From Protula sp. h YS-2021 (lineage: Eukaryota > Annelida > Polychaeta > Sabellida > Serpulidae), in assembly GCA_949752745.1 (NCBI GenBank), contig OX457032.1, positions 16,408,720 through 16,472,719 of the forward strand: 64,000 bases of DNA, given 5' to 3'. This document shows positions 48,018-54,700 of this stretch, one piece after another. The stretch's first letter is position 1. Each line of letters begins with the position of its first letter. The notes beneath the pieces were generated by a model. The model ran no database searches and was not told where the DNA came from. It saw only the letters and a program-made list of their open reading frames with translations. The translations under genes and the position numbers were made by a program.

Positions 48018-48118
48018 ATAACTCTAGCGTAAGAGGACCCTCACTCGGCGGCGGCTTTTGCCTCACGCTCTAGGCGGGCCTTTCTTCTGGCCTCTCTCCT
48101 TGCTTCATAGTCTTCCAT
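20411..48118 (-). CDS. TnI: Troponin I, long multi-isoform invertebrate (probably molluscan) gene, ~18-19 coding exons
   Basis: Troponin I is the inhibitory subunit of the thin-filament troponin complex: it binds actin-tropomyosin, troponin C and troponin T and blocks myosin cycling at low calcium. The core is unmistakable when exons are read in order: SPEKKKLLK and QLIMQKAAEDMKLQQ (first helix, TnC binding), EEEKYDWEDKIRKQDFE then INELSIKVNDIKGKF (TnT-binding coiled coil), KPMLKKVAKTESRLAKF (inhibitory/actin region) and EEKPDWGKEG (protostome TnI C-terminus). Upstream sits a Glu/Arg/Lys-rich extension of up to ~660 residues; downstream an acidic tail ending in poly-Glu. Phases agree across all exons, and the summed coding length is a multiple of three with either alternative exon (898 or 901 residues). 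Typical TnI is ~180-300 residues, so most N-terminal cassettes are probably alternatively spliced. The core identity is near certain; inclusion of each cassette in one mRNA is inferred. Confidence 0.93.
21671..21724 (-). CDS. TnI: Troponin I exon 18 (acidic Ser/Glu tail cassette)
   Basis: 54 nt, acceptor AATATAAAG, donor GTTTGT, phase 0-0. It encodes GEKKEESEEEESEEEESE. The Ser residues in acidic context are plausible casein-kinase-2 type sites (inference). It is an optional cassette. Confidence 0.75.
23304..23369 (-). CDS. TnI: Troponin I exon 17 (acidic tail cassette)
   Basis: 66 nt, acceptor TATAAATTAG, donor GTTTGT, phase 0-0. It encodes GGEEGGAKPEAEEAEEEAAA then EE. It has the same design as exon 18: begins GGA, ends in Glu, donor GTTTGT. 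It is an optional acidic cassette. Confidence 0.82.
23551..23605 (+). mobile_element. Possible pogo-like terminal motif in intron
   Basis: TA followed by CAGTAGTCCCTTGTTAATTC and GACCATGG resembles the CAGTAG...TAATTCGAAC start of pogo-type ends. Short and without a partner. Confidence 0.3.
23833..23966 (-). CDS. TnI: Troponin I exon 16 (C-terminal mobile domain)
   Basis: 134 nt, acceptor TTAATTAG, donor GTTCGT, phase 1 to 0. It encodes (G)KSKYALEEQEKEEKPDWGKEG, the conserved C-terminal motif of protostome TnI (EFTLEEEDKEKKPDWSK-type), then a His/Lys/Asp/Glu stretch ending in GGEEE. Confidence 0.92.
24398..24510 (-). CDS. TnI: Troponin I exon 15 (inhibitory region)
   Basis: 113 nt, acceptor TTCTCAG, donor GTAACT, phase 2 to 1. 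With exon 14 it encodes GKFAKPMLKKVAKTESR then LAKFDKDKLKKSSGAFRDQL, covering the inhibitory peptide (GKF..P.LKKV) and the switch region that binds actin or calcium-loaded troponin C. Confidence 0.95.
24667..25015 (+). repeat. 30-bp minisatellite, ~11 units, in intron 14
   Basis: Units of the type GGCTGGGGTTCGAATGGACT plus ~10 more bases repeat with period 30 and ~10-25% divergence. Long open frames on both strands here (24494-25038 minus, 24737-25012 plus) are a by-product of a period divisible by three. The units contain GGTTCGAAT, similar to a pol III B box, but no A box is paired with it. Confidence 0.9.
25249..25270 (+). repeat. C homopolymer tract in intron 14
   Basis: A C-rich run of ~20 bases, ~50 nt downstream of the exon 14 donor in transcription sense. 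It is likely polymorphic. Confidence 0.8.
25320..25363 (-). CDS. TnI: Troponin I exon 14 (end of coiled coil)
   Basis: 44 nt, acceptor CTATTTTAG, donor GTGAGT, phase 0 to 2. It encodes INELSIKVNDIKGK plus the first two bases of Phe, matching INDLNAQVNDLRGKF of protostome TnI. Confidence 0.95.
25617..25645 (+). repeat. G-rich homopolymer tract next to exon 13
   Basis: Near-uninterrupted G run of ~28 bases, about 20-25 bp from the exon 13 donor. On the transcribed RNA it is C-rich; the opposite DNA strand could form a G-quadruplex-like structure. Confidence 0.8.
25666..25766 (-). CDS. TnI: Troponin I exon 13 (TnT-binding coiled coil)
   Basis: 101 nt, acceptor TGTGTTACAG, donor GTAAAA, phase 1 to 0. 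It encodes (A)DLEAKVRELYTSVCR then LEEEKYDWEDKIRKQDFE, the highly conserved helix that pairs with troponin T. The donor is followed closely by a G/C homopolymer tract in the intron. Confidence 0.95.
27647..27767 (-). CDS. TnI: Troponin I exon 12b (mutually exclusive core helix, canonical)
   Basis: 121 nt, acceptor TTTCTTTCGTTGCAG, donor GTACGT, phase 0 to 1. It encodes QLIMQKAAEDMKLQQEKEAA then EKKAYIEKLVPKLAIDGLSD, a textbook TnI first helix (compare QKAAEELKKEQERKAEEKRKYIEE-type sequences). It is the more conserved of the two alternatives. Confidence 0.93.
28410..28560 (+). repeat. Diverged copy related to the 37.3-37.7 kb foldback element
   Basis: AAGAATTTAGATATTTTTGT and CATAGGC match the arm AAGAATTCAGATAATTTTTG of the element at 37265-37657, and the core TATTCTGGAATA recurs (TTCCAGAATAG further on). 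It lies in the intron between exons 12a and 12b. Confidence 0.5.
28688..28799 (-). CDS. TnI: Troponin I exon 12a (mutually exclusive core helix)
   Basis: 112 nt, acceptor GGACCCCGTAG after a T-rich tract, donor GTTAGC, phase 0 to 1. It encodes RRMYGVDSEEYETEKRKYLD then ERVPPLCLQDLSE, clearly homologous to the C-terminal half of exon 12b (EKKAYIEKLVPKL...LSD). Joining 12a to 12b would shift the frame to a TGA nine codons on, so the two must exclude each other. The TnC-binding half differs sharply from 12b, so the two isoforms should differ in TnC/TnT contact. Confidence 0.82.
28800..31817 (-). other. 3-kb intron upstream of exon 12a
   Basis: AT-rich, with short ATT microsatellite stretches at 29720-29800 and the 21-bp minisatellite at 29236-29370. 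The plus-strand frame at 29958-30260 has no recognisable product. Confidence 0.4.
29236..29370 (+). repeat. 21-bp minisatellite, ~6 units
   Basis: Tandem units AGGGAACCGGTGTGAAAACA plus one base, period 21, with small changes (AGAGAACTGG..., AGGGAAGCGG...). Located within the intron between exons 11 and 12a. Confidence 0.9.
31818..31877 (-). CDS. TnI: Troponin I exon 11 (entry to the core)
   Basis: 60 nt, 20 codons, acceptor TTCTTATACAG, donor GTAGGT, phase 0-0. It encodes KKQKRKGLGGLSPEKKKLLK, matching the conserved KKGFMTPERKKKLR-type segment just before the first helix of protostome TnI. This exon is probably constitutive. Confidence 0.9.
31878..33446 (-). other. Introns between exons 9, 10 and 11
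   Basis: 31878-32873 and 32949-33446 are AT-rich with poly-A runs. No other exon recognised. Confidence 0.4.
32874..32948 (-). CDS. TnI: Troponin I exon 10 (acidic linker)
   Basis: 75 nt, 25 codons, acceptor GCTGTTGTTAG, donor GTATGT, phase 0-0. It encodes EEEQREAELTSALTNGTASF then EEDEE, an acidic linker between the charged extension and the TnI core. It is a likely optional cassette. Confidence 0.8.
33447..33668 (-). CDS. TnI: Troponin I exon 9 (Glu/Lys/Arg-rich helix)
   Basis: 222 nt, 74 codons, acceptor AACCCATAAG, donor GTAAGA, phase 0-0. It encodes ASAKADESMKKIEDEKQAAR and then a long charged helix ending AAIRQAAQKKR. It continues the extension of exon 8 with a more basic character. 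An AG two codons inside (GCAAG) is a possible alternative acceptor but shifts the frame. Confidence 0.82.
33856..34767 (-). CDS. TnI: Troponin I exon 8: 304-codon Glu/Arg-rich single-helix exon
   Basis: A single 912-nt exon, acceptor TTTTTTACACAG, donor GTAGGC, phase 0 in and out. It opens with an acidic stretch (NEEKAPENIEDSEPE...) and then is almost entirely Glu, Arg, Lys, Gln and Leu with E/R spaced i,i+4, for example RREEEIKRQLEEERLALAEE. Such composition is known to form stable single alpha-helices or weak coiled coils rather than a globular domain. It adds roughly the length of a whole ordinary molluscan TnI. Being an exact multiple of three in phase 0, it can be skipped cleanly and is likely muscle- or stage-specific. 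An unrelated gene seems excluded by the matching phases and charged flanking exons, but only cDNA proves linkage. Confidence 0.8.
34768..36609 (-). other. Intron between exons 7 and 8
   Basis: Contains C/A homopolymer runs at 35395-35440, an A-rich AAATAAAT tract at 36190-36240, and a possible DNA-transposon fragment starting at 35104 (CAGTAGCCTCTCAGTAACTC). No further exon seen. Confidence 0.4.
35104..35262 (+). mobile_element. Possible small DNA-transposon remnant in intron 7
   Basis: TA, then CAGTAGCCTCTCAGTAACTC at one end and GACTTTGAGTTGGCGAGGG toward the other. AACTCAAA and TTTGAGTT are complementary. Weak evidence. Confidence 0.3.
36610..36738 (-). CDS. TnI: Troponin I exon 7 (phase 0-0 cassette)
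   Basis: 129 nt, 43 codons, from acceptor CGCCATAAAAG to donor GTACGC. It encodes QKEAELSHSLSSWKDRRQK, then REDDVPKEIDDDVSKK and TTFTDENQ, a polar acidic/basic segment. The only frame open throughout is phase 0, matching exon 8. A second AG (GGAAAG at ~36705) would start in phase 1 and does not fit. The product is part of the extension; no domain recognised. Confidence 0.68.
37265..37657 (+). mobile_element. Foldback/MITE-like element with ~105-bp inverted arms
   Basis: The left arm (37265-37370) and right arm (37548-37657) are reverse complements with ~85-90% identity by eye, including AAAATAAGAATTTATCAAGC versus its complement. The arms meet near-perfect palindromes GGTAGTCTATTCCGGAATAG. 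The ~177-bp spacer holds another copy of the palindrome. No coding capacity; target duplication unclear. It sits in the intron between exons 6 and 7. Confidence 0.75.
38439..38505 (+). repeat. ATT microsatellite
   Basis: About 20 ATT units with one interruption (ATC), immediately upstream of the tRNA-like segment at 38507-38565. Confidence 0.9.
38507..38565 (+). other. Degenerate tRNA-like (SINE-head) segment
   Basis: TTGGCTCAGTCGGACGAGCG resembles a tRNA A box and D arm, ACTGATAAC an anticodon loop (GAT), and GGTTCGAC the B box. The order and spacing fit a tRNA-derived SINE head or tRNA-Ile pseudogene, but the acceptor stem does not pair. The ATT tract adjoins it. Confidence 0.4.
38990..39190 (+). 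repeat. Irregular GGATATGACCGAATA repeat
   Basis: The motifs GGATATGACC, GAATATGGAG and GCAGTGAC recur in alternating order about every 20 bp. Diverged minisatellite in the intron between exons 6 and 7. Confidence 0.7.
39429..39435 (-). CDS. TnI: Candidate 7-nt troponin I microexon (phase 2 to phase 0 adaptor)
   Basis: The minus strand reads TTTTCATG...AAAATTCAG, then GGGTGAG, then GTAAGTGGG. A long pyrimidine tract (~40 nt, mostly T) precedes the AG and the donor is a perfect GTAAGT. Joined to exon 5 (GC+G GGT GAG) it encodes Ala-Gly-Glu and hands over in phase 0 to exon 7. Without it the phases of exons 5 and 7 do not match. Its size makes it easy to miss and also easy to find by chance. 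Confidence 0.5.
40761..40844 (-). CDS. TnI: Troponin I exon 5 (phase 2-2 cassette)
   Basis: Acceptor GCATTACAG, donor GTGAGT, 84 nt. It encodes AAETSNLDEDLERRR then AERKAAREARLR, a heptad-like charged helix of the N-terminal extension. The first base completes an Ile codon with exon 4 (AT+A) or Leu with exon 3 (CT+A). It ends GC in phase 2, which cannot join exon 7 (phase 0) directly and calls for the adaptor microexon at 39429-39435. Confidence 0.78.
40845..46688 (-). other. 5.8-kb intron between exons 4 and 5
   Basis: The largest intron. It holds C-rich runs (42486-42520), A-rich runs (41719-41765), and unmatched short frames. A GTAAGT donor follows CATCAT at ~43827 on the minus strand, but no coding frame leads into it. 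Nothing else supported. Confidence 0.4.
46689..47069 (-). CDS. TnI: Troponin I exon 4: Ser/Lys/Pro-rich cassette, 127 codons
   Basis: An open 381-nt exon between acceptor AATTTAAG and a perfect GTAAGT donor, phase 2 in and out, joining exon 3 (CT+G = Leu) and exon 5 (AT+A = Ile). The product (RENVVVPNGSKSDQ at the start, RLESGRLDKN at the end) is rich in Ser, Lys, Pro and Thr and looks unstructured, unlike the Glu/Arg helices around it. I do not recognise a domain. Open frame, splice signals and phase match make coding likely; it is probably isoform-specific. The plus-strand frame across the same stretch (46548-47183) is a shadow. Confidence 0.65.
47550..47642 (-). CDS. TnI: Troponin I exon 3 (phase 2-2 cassette, GC donor)
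   Basis: Acceptor GTATTGTTTCAG; 93 nt, 31 codons. It encodes FGPSKGAQ then DAEEISERILRRRKEREE and RLAK, a charged helical segment continuing the N-terminal extension. The only donor that keeps phase 2 is ACT followed by GCAAGT, the classical GC-AG donor consensus; the nearby GT (two codons on) would give phase 0 and a stop in the next exon. Skipping it leaves the frame intact, so it can be an optional cassette. Confidence 0.7.
47773..48016 (+). repeat. AAT/ATT compound microsatellite with inverted halves
   Basis: Alternating blocks of (AAT)n and (ATT)n over ~240 bp, including ~60-bp pure ATT blocks. Because AAT and ATT are complementary, the tract can fold on itself. It lies in the intron between exons 2 and 3, ending within 30 bp of the exon 2 donor. 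The long Asn/Ile-rich frames here are not genes. Confidence 0.95.
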
Positions 48119-48213
48119 CCTTCTCTCACTCCACCGTCGTGGCGCCCCTGTGATTTACCCCGCTTCACGCTGGGGTTAACGTGATGACTGCGCTGTAGTT
48201 TGCTGTAAAGTAT
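48045..48213 (-). CDS. TnI: Troponin I exon 2: 5'UTR end and start codon
   Basis: Acceptor TTTTTTTTCGCAG precedes 48213; the donor is GTGAGG after 48045. The ATG is at 48118-48116 with a good context (A at -3, G at +4). An in-frame TAA at 48155-48157 closes the frame upstream, so this is the likely initiator. The coding part (74 nt) gives MEDYEARREARRKARLER followed by EAKAAA and ends in phase 2. It is the start of the basic/acidic N-terminal extension. A weak alternative acceptor (ATCACAG) lies inside the UTR part. An AAT/ATT repeat lies within 30 bp of the donor. Confidence 0.75.
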
Positions 48214-48730
48214 CTGCGAAAAAAAAGCAATGGATATATTATATTGTATTCATTGCTTTTGCTGTTCACCGAGACTAGTGAAATTTTATGTTTGGCGGCA
48301 TTTTGTGCCAGTTTTCAATCTTCTGGGCATTTTCTTTAAATTTCGTGTAAATGTGCAATATATCGCCATTTGTTCCAATGGGATACCAATTGTTTGTTTT
48401 AGTAGGGAACACACACAAATATCTTGGCTTCACAGATGTTTGCACTTAGGTAAAGAAAAATGTATTCCAATGTTAGAGAGTGCTAGATGGGTCAACAGGT
48501 ATTGTTGTCATATTTATTTAAACGTGCCGTGTATATCCCTAAGGAATGTACTCTACACAAATGGACCTTTGACTGACAGACTCGATCCCTATAGTTGATA
48601 GCTTAGGCTCGTGGATCAAGACTTGGATAAAAAGTCACTTCATTCACAATTATTCAGTGCGAAAAGTGTGTTAAATCAGTTAAAGGTATCAGATAGTTGA
48701 CAAATATGTAAGGCATCTGGCATGCATTGT

Positions 48731-48857
48731 GTTCAAAATTGCTGCATTTTTCACATATTTTGTTCAAAATTGCTGCATCTGTCACGCATTTTGTTGAACG
48801 TTGCTGCATTTGTCACATATTTTGTTCAAAATTGTTGCATTTGTTACGCATTTCGTT
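48731..48857 (+). repeat. 31-bp minisatellite, ~4 units
   Basis: GTTCAAAATTGCTGCATCTG plus 11 more bases repeats at period 31 with substitutions; the short open frames across it are incidental. Confidence 0.85.
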
Positions 48858-49241
48858 CAACTCTGCCAAACTTATATTTAAACTGTTGCGATACTGTCAA
48901 AAGTTTCCGGCATCTGCAACAACTTTCACCATCTTCATCCGCTAAACATTTGAAATTTTCCAATCCCAAGCTATTTTTTAATACAGTTACAGTGCATCCA
49001 TACAGCATTTGTAACGAATATACAAAATAAGTCCAAGATCAAAACCTCCTTGACACATTCGGTGTTCAAATTTAATGTAAAATAAAAACTCTTCTGGCAA
49101 AAGGGATTAATTGCAAAAGGCAATTTTGAGCAAACAAACTTCAGTGCCCCATCGTCATTGTCGGATTTGTTATCTCAAAAGTACCCGTCATTAAATTCAC
49201 GCCTCATAAGTAAAGTATGAAAGAATTTAAATAACTTAGCA

Positions 49242-49340
49242 CAGTCAAATCCCCTATGATGGACCCTTCTGGAGTCGGGGGAAAAATCGTCCATTATTTA
49301 GATGTAGAATTCACCAACCGAGAGATGAATTTCACACTGG
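49242..49340 (+). mobile_element. Possible pogo-like DNA transposon terminal fragment
   Basis: CAGTCAAATCCCCTATGATG, GACCCTTCTGG, TCCATTATTTAGATG and GAGAGATGAATTT occur in the order typical of pogo/Tigger-type terminal repeats of invertebrates (a CAGT start, then a 'free run' and 'repeat' half). I recall the family pattern only generally; no partner end was found. Confidence 0.35.
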
Positions 49341-49388
49341 AAGAAAAAAATCTGTCCGGCAGTCAGATGCTGCTTCACTTCTCAAGGG

Positions 49389-49612
49389 GTGTTCACTTTC
49401 GGTCGGTAGGCTGCCTACATTCACTTTCGGTCCGTAGGCTGCCTACATTCACTTCCGGTCCGTAGGCTGCCTACATTCACTTCCGGTGGGCAGGTTACTT
49501 ACATTCACTTCCCGTGGGTAGGCTACTTACATTCACTTTCGGTGGGTAGGCTACTTACATTCACTTCCGGTGGATACGCTACTTACCATCACTTTCGGTG
49601 AGTACTTATATT
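49389..49612 (+). repeat. 28-bp minisatellite, ~8 units
   Basis: Units TTCACTTTCGGTCCGTAGGC plus 8 more bases, period 28, in two subtypes (CTGCCTACA and CTACTTACA). Confidence 0.92.
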
Positions 49613-50335
49613 TATTGATACAATATACAGTTCAATCTGCCCCAACGACAATTACACCAGAAAACAATGAGAGGAAAAGCCACCACCTCTAAACCCTTAC
49701 AGACAGGTAAACTCAGTGCTGACATACGTAAAAAGAATCACAATCCGCCTACCTGCTACTGCAAAATCTAAACCAATTTTCCACACAAATATCACGTCAA
49801 TGAAGACTTTCAACAAGACGTATATACACTTCTTTCTGATCTTATTAACACACAACTTCATTGATGGATGGTGCTTCTACAACTGCTATTGTGGCTCAGG
49901 GTTTTTGCGGACTGAATAGAAAACGGGCAGCATTACTTGTCATTGTATGCTTTAAAAAGTTTTTACCTCGCAGTGAATATTCATGAAATCAGGGTTTCAA
50001 GCCGGTGGAAATGGTAACATTTGATGTCACGGGTGCACAGTCATAAATAATACATACACTGTGCGCCTCTCAAAAAAAGCTATAAATTTACTGGTGTTTA
50101 CAGATGAAAACCAATCTAAACGCCACTTGTTTCGAACATAAAACATTGTGCCGTGTCAGTTTTACTTCCATGTACAGGTCGCAAACACTGAGTGGCGAAA
50201 TTATGAACATGTTGCCGGCACACAAATATTTTAGAGATTCCTCTCGCCCTATGTATGGCAGCATTTACAACAATCCACTCCCGCAACGCCAGATCTTCGC
50301 TAACAGATGACGGTTTTTCTAACTAATTGGCACGA

Positions 50336-50760
50336 TTCATCAAGTGCCCGCACAAAACCGAACCATCAAGTCCCGCACAAAATGGAGCCATTCAAGTGCC
50401 CGCACAAAACCGAACCATCAAGTCCCGCACAAAATGGAGCCATTCAAGTGCATGCACAAGGCCCAAAACCTCAAAAGTGCAAGTGCACCAAGTGTCCGCG
50501 TCAGGGACCAACCAGTACCTGCAGAAGTCAGGAACAATCAACTGCACACAGAAGTAAAGGACCATCAAGTACGCGCAGAGGTCAGGAACCGCCAAGTACC
50601 CGCAGAGGTCAGGAACCGTCAAGTACCCGCAGAGGTCAGGAACCGTCAAGTACCCGCAGGAGTCAGAACCGTCAAGTATCCGCAGAGGTCAGGAACCGTC
50701 AAGTACCCGCAGGAGTCAGAACCGTCAAGTACCCGCGGAGGTCAGGAACCATCAAGAAGT
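50336..50760 (+). repeat. Two-part minisatellite (56-bp then 27-bp units)
   Basis: The first part has two copies of a ~56-bp unit (CAAGTGCCCGCACAAAACCG...). The second part has units of GGTCAGGAACCGTCAAGTAC plus 7, period ~27, about nine copies. The open frames at 50307-50828 follow from the repeat and are not a credible gene. Confidence 0.9.
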
Positions 50761-51690
50761 CGACATTTCAGACGGACCACTTAAATTCCAAAGTCTTTAT
50801 TACTGATTCTACCGTCTTACAATTCTGAGAAGAATGCTCACTGTGAAGAGAAATATGCAATCTTGAGCTGTTATATCATGTCGAGAAATATACAAGGACG
50901 CAGATTCTGATGGCCTGGGCCGGTATTTATAATGCACCAGGGCTAGTAATACCACTAGCTTATACAATCTCAATGGCAGCATCAGCACCCAAACGAAAAC
51001 CATTTCAATTTATACCGAAACTGGAATAAATCTCTACGTAATTTACTTTTGTTTTGTTGCATGTTAAAAGTATGGATTAAGTGTAAATTGGAAAAGAACA
51101 AATATTTGGACCTTCAGGTGCGGAGTTTGACTACAAATTGAATTTGCATTAGGTACAACCATAGTATTCAAGAATAAATTGGTAACAAACTAAGACTAGA
51201 ATAAACACGAAAAGTGTAAATTCGCTAAAAAATAAAACAGCATCTTTTTGGATTATAAACTAGTTGTCAATTGATCTCACATTGAAATCTAGAAAATGAT
51301 TTACGAAAACCTATATCGCAGTACCAAACCAGTGTTGCACTGTGAATACGGCCCCTGTCGCATCTGTGATATGATTTCCCATTGCGTGACTGAAACTGAT
51401 TCGCTTTCTTAACTTTGAAGCATCTCATCAATTTTTGTTAAAATTTAGGCATGTATTATATTCTGAACATATTTACAATGTCAACAACTTAAAATGTCAA
51501 ACCTTATGGTGTCTGGGTAAACTTCTGACACGGGTCACGTGTCGCGGAACACCCCTGTGGACACTGAGATGACCACAAGCCCATACCCAGCGCTGTACCT
51601 TTCTTTTTTCCACTTCCCTTCTCTGAAATACAGCCAGAGCGGGCTCGGCCGTTACCCTGCCGGTCGAATTAAAGCAACAACGACCCTCAC

Positions 51691-51723
51691 CAAACGAGTG
51701 TACCACGATCAGCAAATACGCCT
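51691..51723 (-). other. Candidate non-coding 5' leader exon of troponin I
   Basis: The start exon at 48045-48213 begins with a strong splice acceptor, so a non-coding leader exon must lie upstream. This ~33-nt segment starts ~30 nt below the TATA candidate and ends GTTTG at a GTGAGG donor (donor on + strand at 51685-51690). It contains no ATG. It is the best candidate I found but is not proven; a second possible donor lies further downstream (GTACAG near 51597). Confidence 0.3.
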
Positions 51724-51745
51724 TCGGGACTGACTAGAACACCAA

Positions 51746-51752
51746 TTTTATA
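51746..51752 (-). promoter_or_regulatory. Candidate TATA box for the troponin I gene
   Basis: The minus strand reads TATAAAATTGG here, the only strong TATA match I noticed upstream of the first coding exon. About 30 nt downstream begins a short segment that ends in a good splice donor (see 51691-51723). Further upstream on the minus strand are an E-box (CATGTG) and an A/T-rich CTAAATAG motif, both loosely compatible with muscle control (MyoD/MEF2 type). This is inference from motif order only; no transcription start evidence is available. Confidence 0.35.
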
Positions 51753-51759
51753 GAAGATT

Positions 51760-54700
51760 CCTGACTACAGTTTTATCTCTTCAAGGTGACACACCTAATG
51801 GATTATGTAACTGAACAACATACAATGCGCTCTGGTTCACTATTTAGATAAAATATGCTGCTGTCACATGGTTTTCATACCGCTATAAGATAACATCCTA
51901 CTTTTTCTTAAAAAATGCCAATTAAAAATATGATATATTGGATATTTGATTCGAATACACCTATAATTCGGTTAAGACGTGTTTCGAAGTACTGCAGTAG
52001 CTTTTCATTACATACATACAGAATCTTTTTTGTGCCGGAAGCGAGGGGGGAAGAAATGTTCCTAGGAAACATGGACAACATTGGAGAACCAGAGACTGCT
52101 CCTATAGAACGATGTTTCTTATTGGGGCTTTTACTGTTTACTAAACTGAATCAGATGTTTGTTGTATTCACGATAAATCGACCGTGGATACCTCCAAATA
52201 AATGCGGGAGCTCGGAAAACGCCTCGGACATCGCCGGTGTTTGTGTAACTCGGACATATCCCGTATTTGTGTACTCGAATGTGGCCCGTGTTTGTGTATT
52301 TGAGTGTATTGTCTTACTCGATAATTCGAATATTCGATGCCTCGAGCACTTGCTATGAATCAAATTAATAATTAGTTGAGATTTCCATCAAATCTATTGC
52401 ATCATTCGTGTTACTTCAATCAAGTCACATTCGCTGCATGCGATTCGTGAAACTGGTTATCTAAAGCGAAAACCAAAACCAATCAATCATCATTTGGCAA
52501 ATTGTGGGAAAACTGTGGCAAAGTAATATTTAGTATGCTGCGTAATAATAGGATTCTAACAAAATCCTTGAATAAGTACCAGTCAGGTCCTATGCATAAC
52601 TTGTACGCCTATTTTCTTGTGCAGTGCTGCCCTATCTGTGAACTTGGAACCATCAGCAAAACATGACCTAGCCACAATGTATCTATTTGTCAACAATTAA
52701 TCATGGAGTAACCAAGTGATCTGTCACCTCTTGGCTTAAATTTGAGACCGAGTTTCCACCAAGTTGTTAAAATAGAGCTCGATGTTATTGATGGATATGA
52801 AAAACGGCTTGCAATACAAACAAATATAAGAATTTTGGTAATATTTTCCCGAAATTAGTCAGTTCAAAATCGGATAGGTGTCACCAATGTCAGACGTTCG
52901 ATGGCCAGGCTTTGACTCAAAGCCGCGAATTTGGATTTGTAAGAAAGCAAATTGTCGATCCAAAGTCACAAATTTAGATTTGTACGAAAGCAGCTTTCTG
53001 AGAAAATAGCTTGACCGCCTACAGGAGTCCACAATGAAGGCTTGTGATGTCATTTCTGGCATCACTCTTTAGAGCCGCTACAAATCAATGTCGAGAACTG
53101 ATTATGCATAAAAATCTACTAATTCAGAAATTCATAAATGCAGAAGAATTTTCCAACCTAAAGTCACAAAGCTGCCAAAAGAATTACCGCTTATCGCTCA
53201 TTTTTCTATACATTATATTTCACAAGTATTTCATACATTTCTCCAATGACAAAAATTGCCGGAAGGGCCTGAAAAATTGTATTTTTATAAGATCCAAGAC
53301 CACAAAATGTACAAACTGTACCAAAGTACAGGCAAAGCAATGTTAATCGGAAACGAGGTGTCTCCACCTTGTCGTTGCGGACACTTCACGAGTGGACTCT
53401 TGCTTGAAGAACCGGATATATGATTATGGTGTCATAAAGATGACAATTACATGTCATCTATCTTCAAAAGCACTCGTCCACCCGAGAGAAGATAATTGTG
53501 AAACAATATTGATAACTAGCACTTCATATCGTCTCAAATGGTGCTTCAACCTACTCAGATCCAGCTCGCCCTACTCCACACACACGACTAATTTCGCACT
53601 TTTCTCGTGCGACCACAAGTTCTGAACTCTGTGTGTGTGTGTGACAGGTCCCATTTAAAATCTATTTTCGATCACTCTTACAATTATTTAAGTACCTACT
53701 TTAGTCCAAGTAAAAACTGAACTGTCATTTAAAACAAAATAGATCGTGTTTATTATGGTGTATTTTATTTTATTTACTTTTTTGATTTCCTGTGACTTCC
53801 GTACTGAAATAAAAGAATGAAACCATTCAGAGAACTGTAAATCACGTGTGGTGTGAATCCACATTATGCGCGCTTTACGACCTCAATGCCGAGAGAGTTC
53901 AGGTTTGAGTAAATAACACAAATGTGGCGCATTCACAATCACAACACTCGATTACAATAGGAGGGTCACTGCACTACAGGTATGCTAGAAGGACATCATA
54001 TACCACCGATAATTAGTCACCATCCGAACCAACTCTATTTTTGTTTCAGTTCTAAGCAATCGCTAAAAGACCGGCGAACATTTTATTAACTAGGCGTTTT
54101 AAGCAAATCGGTTACAATGTCGCATGACATAAAACAAGAGAAGACTGGCGTTTATTAAAAGCAAAATATATTCATTAAAACTGTTCAAAAGTGGAAAATT
54201 GAACTCTTGTACCTCAAACCCTCCCAGACCACGATTATTCTTTCCACCACAGACAAATATATGACTAATGCTTTCATAAAGGCAATATCACAAACAGACT
54301 TGATAATAAACCCGGCGAGGTAAACATTACAAATGCAATTTTATTATACCTCTATTACCTTGGGCACATTCATGCGTTTGTGGATTCATTTTCGTTATCT
54401 AAAAGCATTTGACAAGAGACATGACCTTCATTTCGCTTTTGACAGGTCTTATACCTTTGACAGTGAATTTATGTTCATCGTTTCCTCCACTGAATGAAAA
54501 ATGTTTTGAAAGCTGGTAGGAACATTTTTCAAGTGATTTTATTTATTTATTTATTTTTTTTTTTTTTTTGCTGAAACTGTGATCTTCTTTTAATAAGTCA
54601 GATTAGTAATATTTAAAATGCAAAGTAGACGATGATACTCAGAAATATAAGAACACAGAATAGGGTTTTCATGGTTATTGTTAGAATTAGAAATGATCCA

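Larger units (their letters stand above)
48214..51690 (-). other. Probable first intron of troponin I (if the leader exon is correct)
   Basis: Apart from three minisatellites and one transposon-end motif listed separately, no gene is visible. If the leader exon at 51691 is wrong, this is 5' flank. Confidence 0.3.

Noticed and set aside
47704..48066. Poly-Asn/Ile frames on both strands
   Set aside because: Product of the AAT/ATT microsatellite.
50307..50828. Possible repeat protein of 173 residues
   Set aside because: Three overlapping frames are open across the tandem repeat, as expected when the period is near a multiple of three; no start context, no family.
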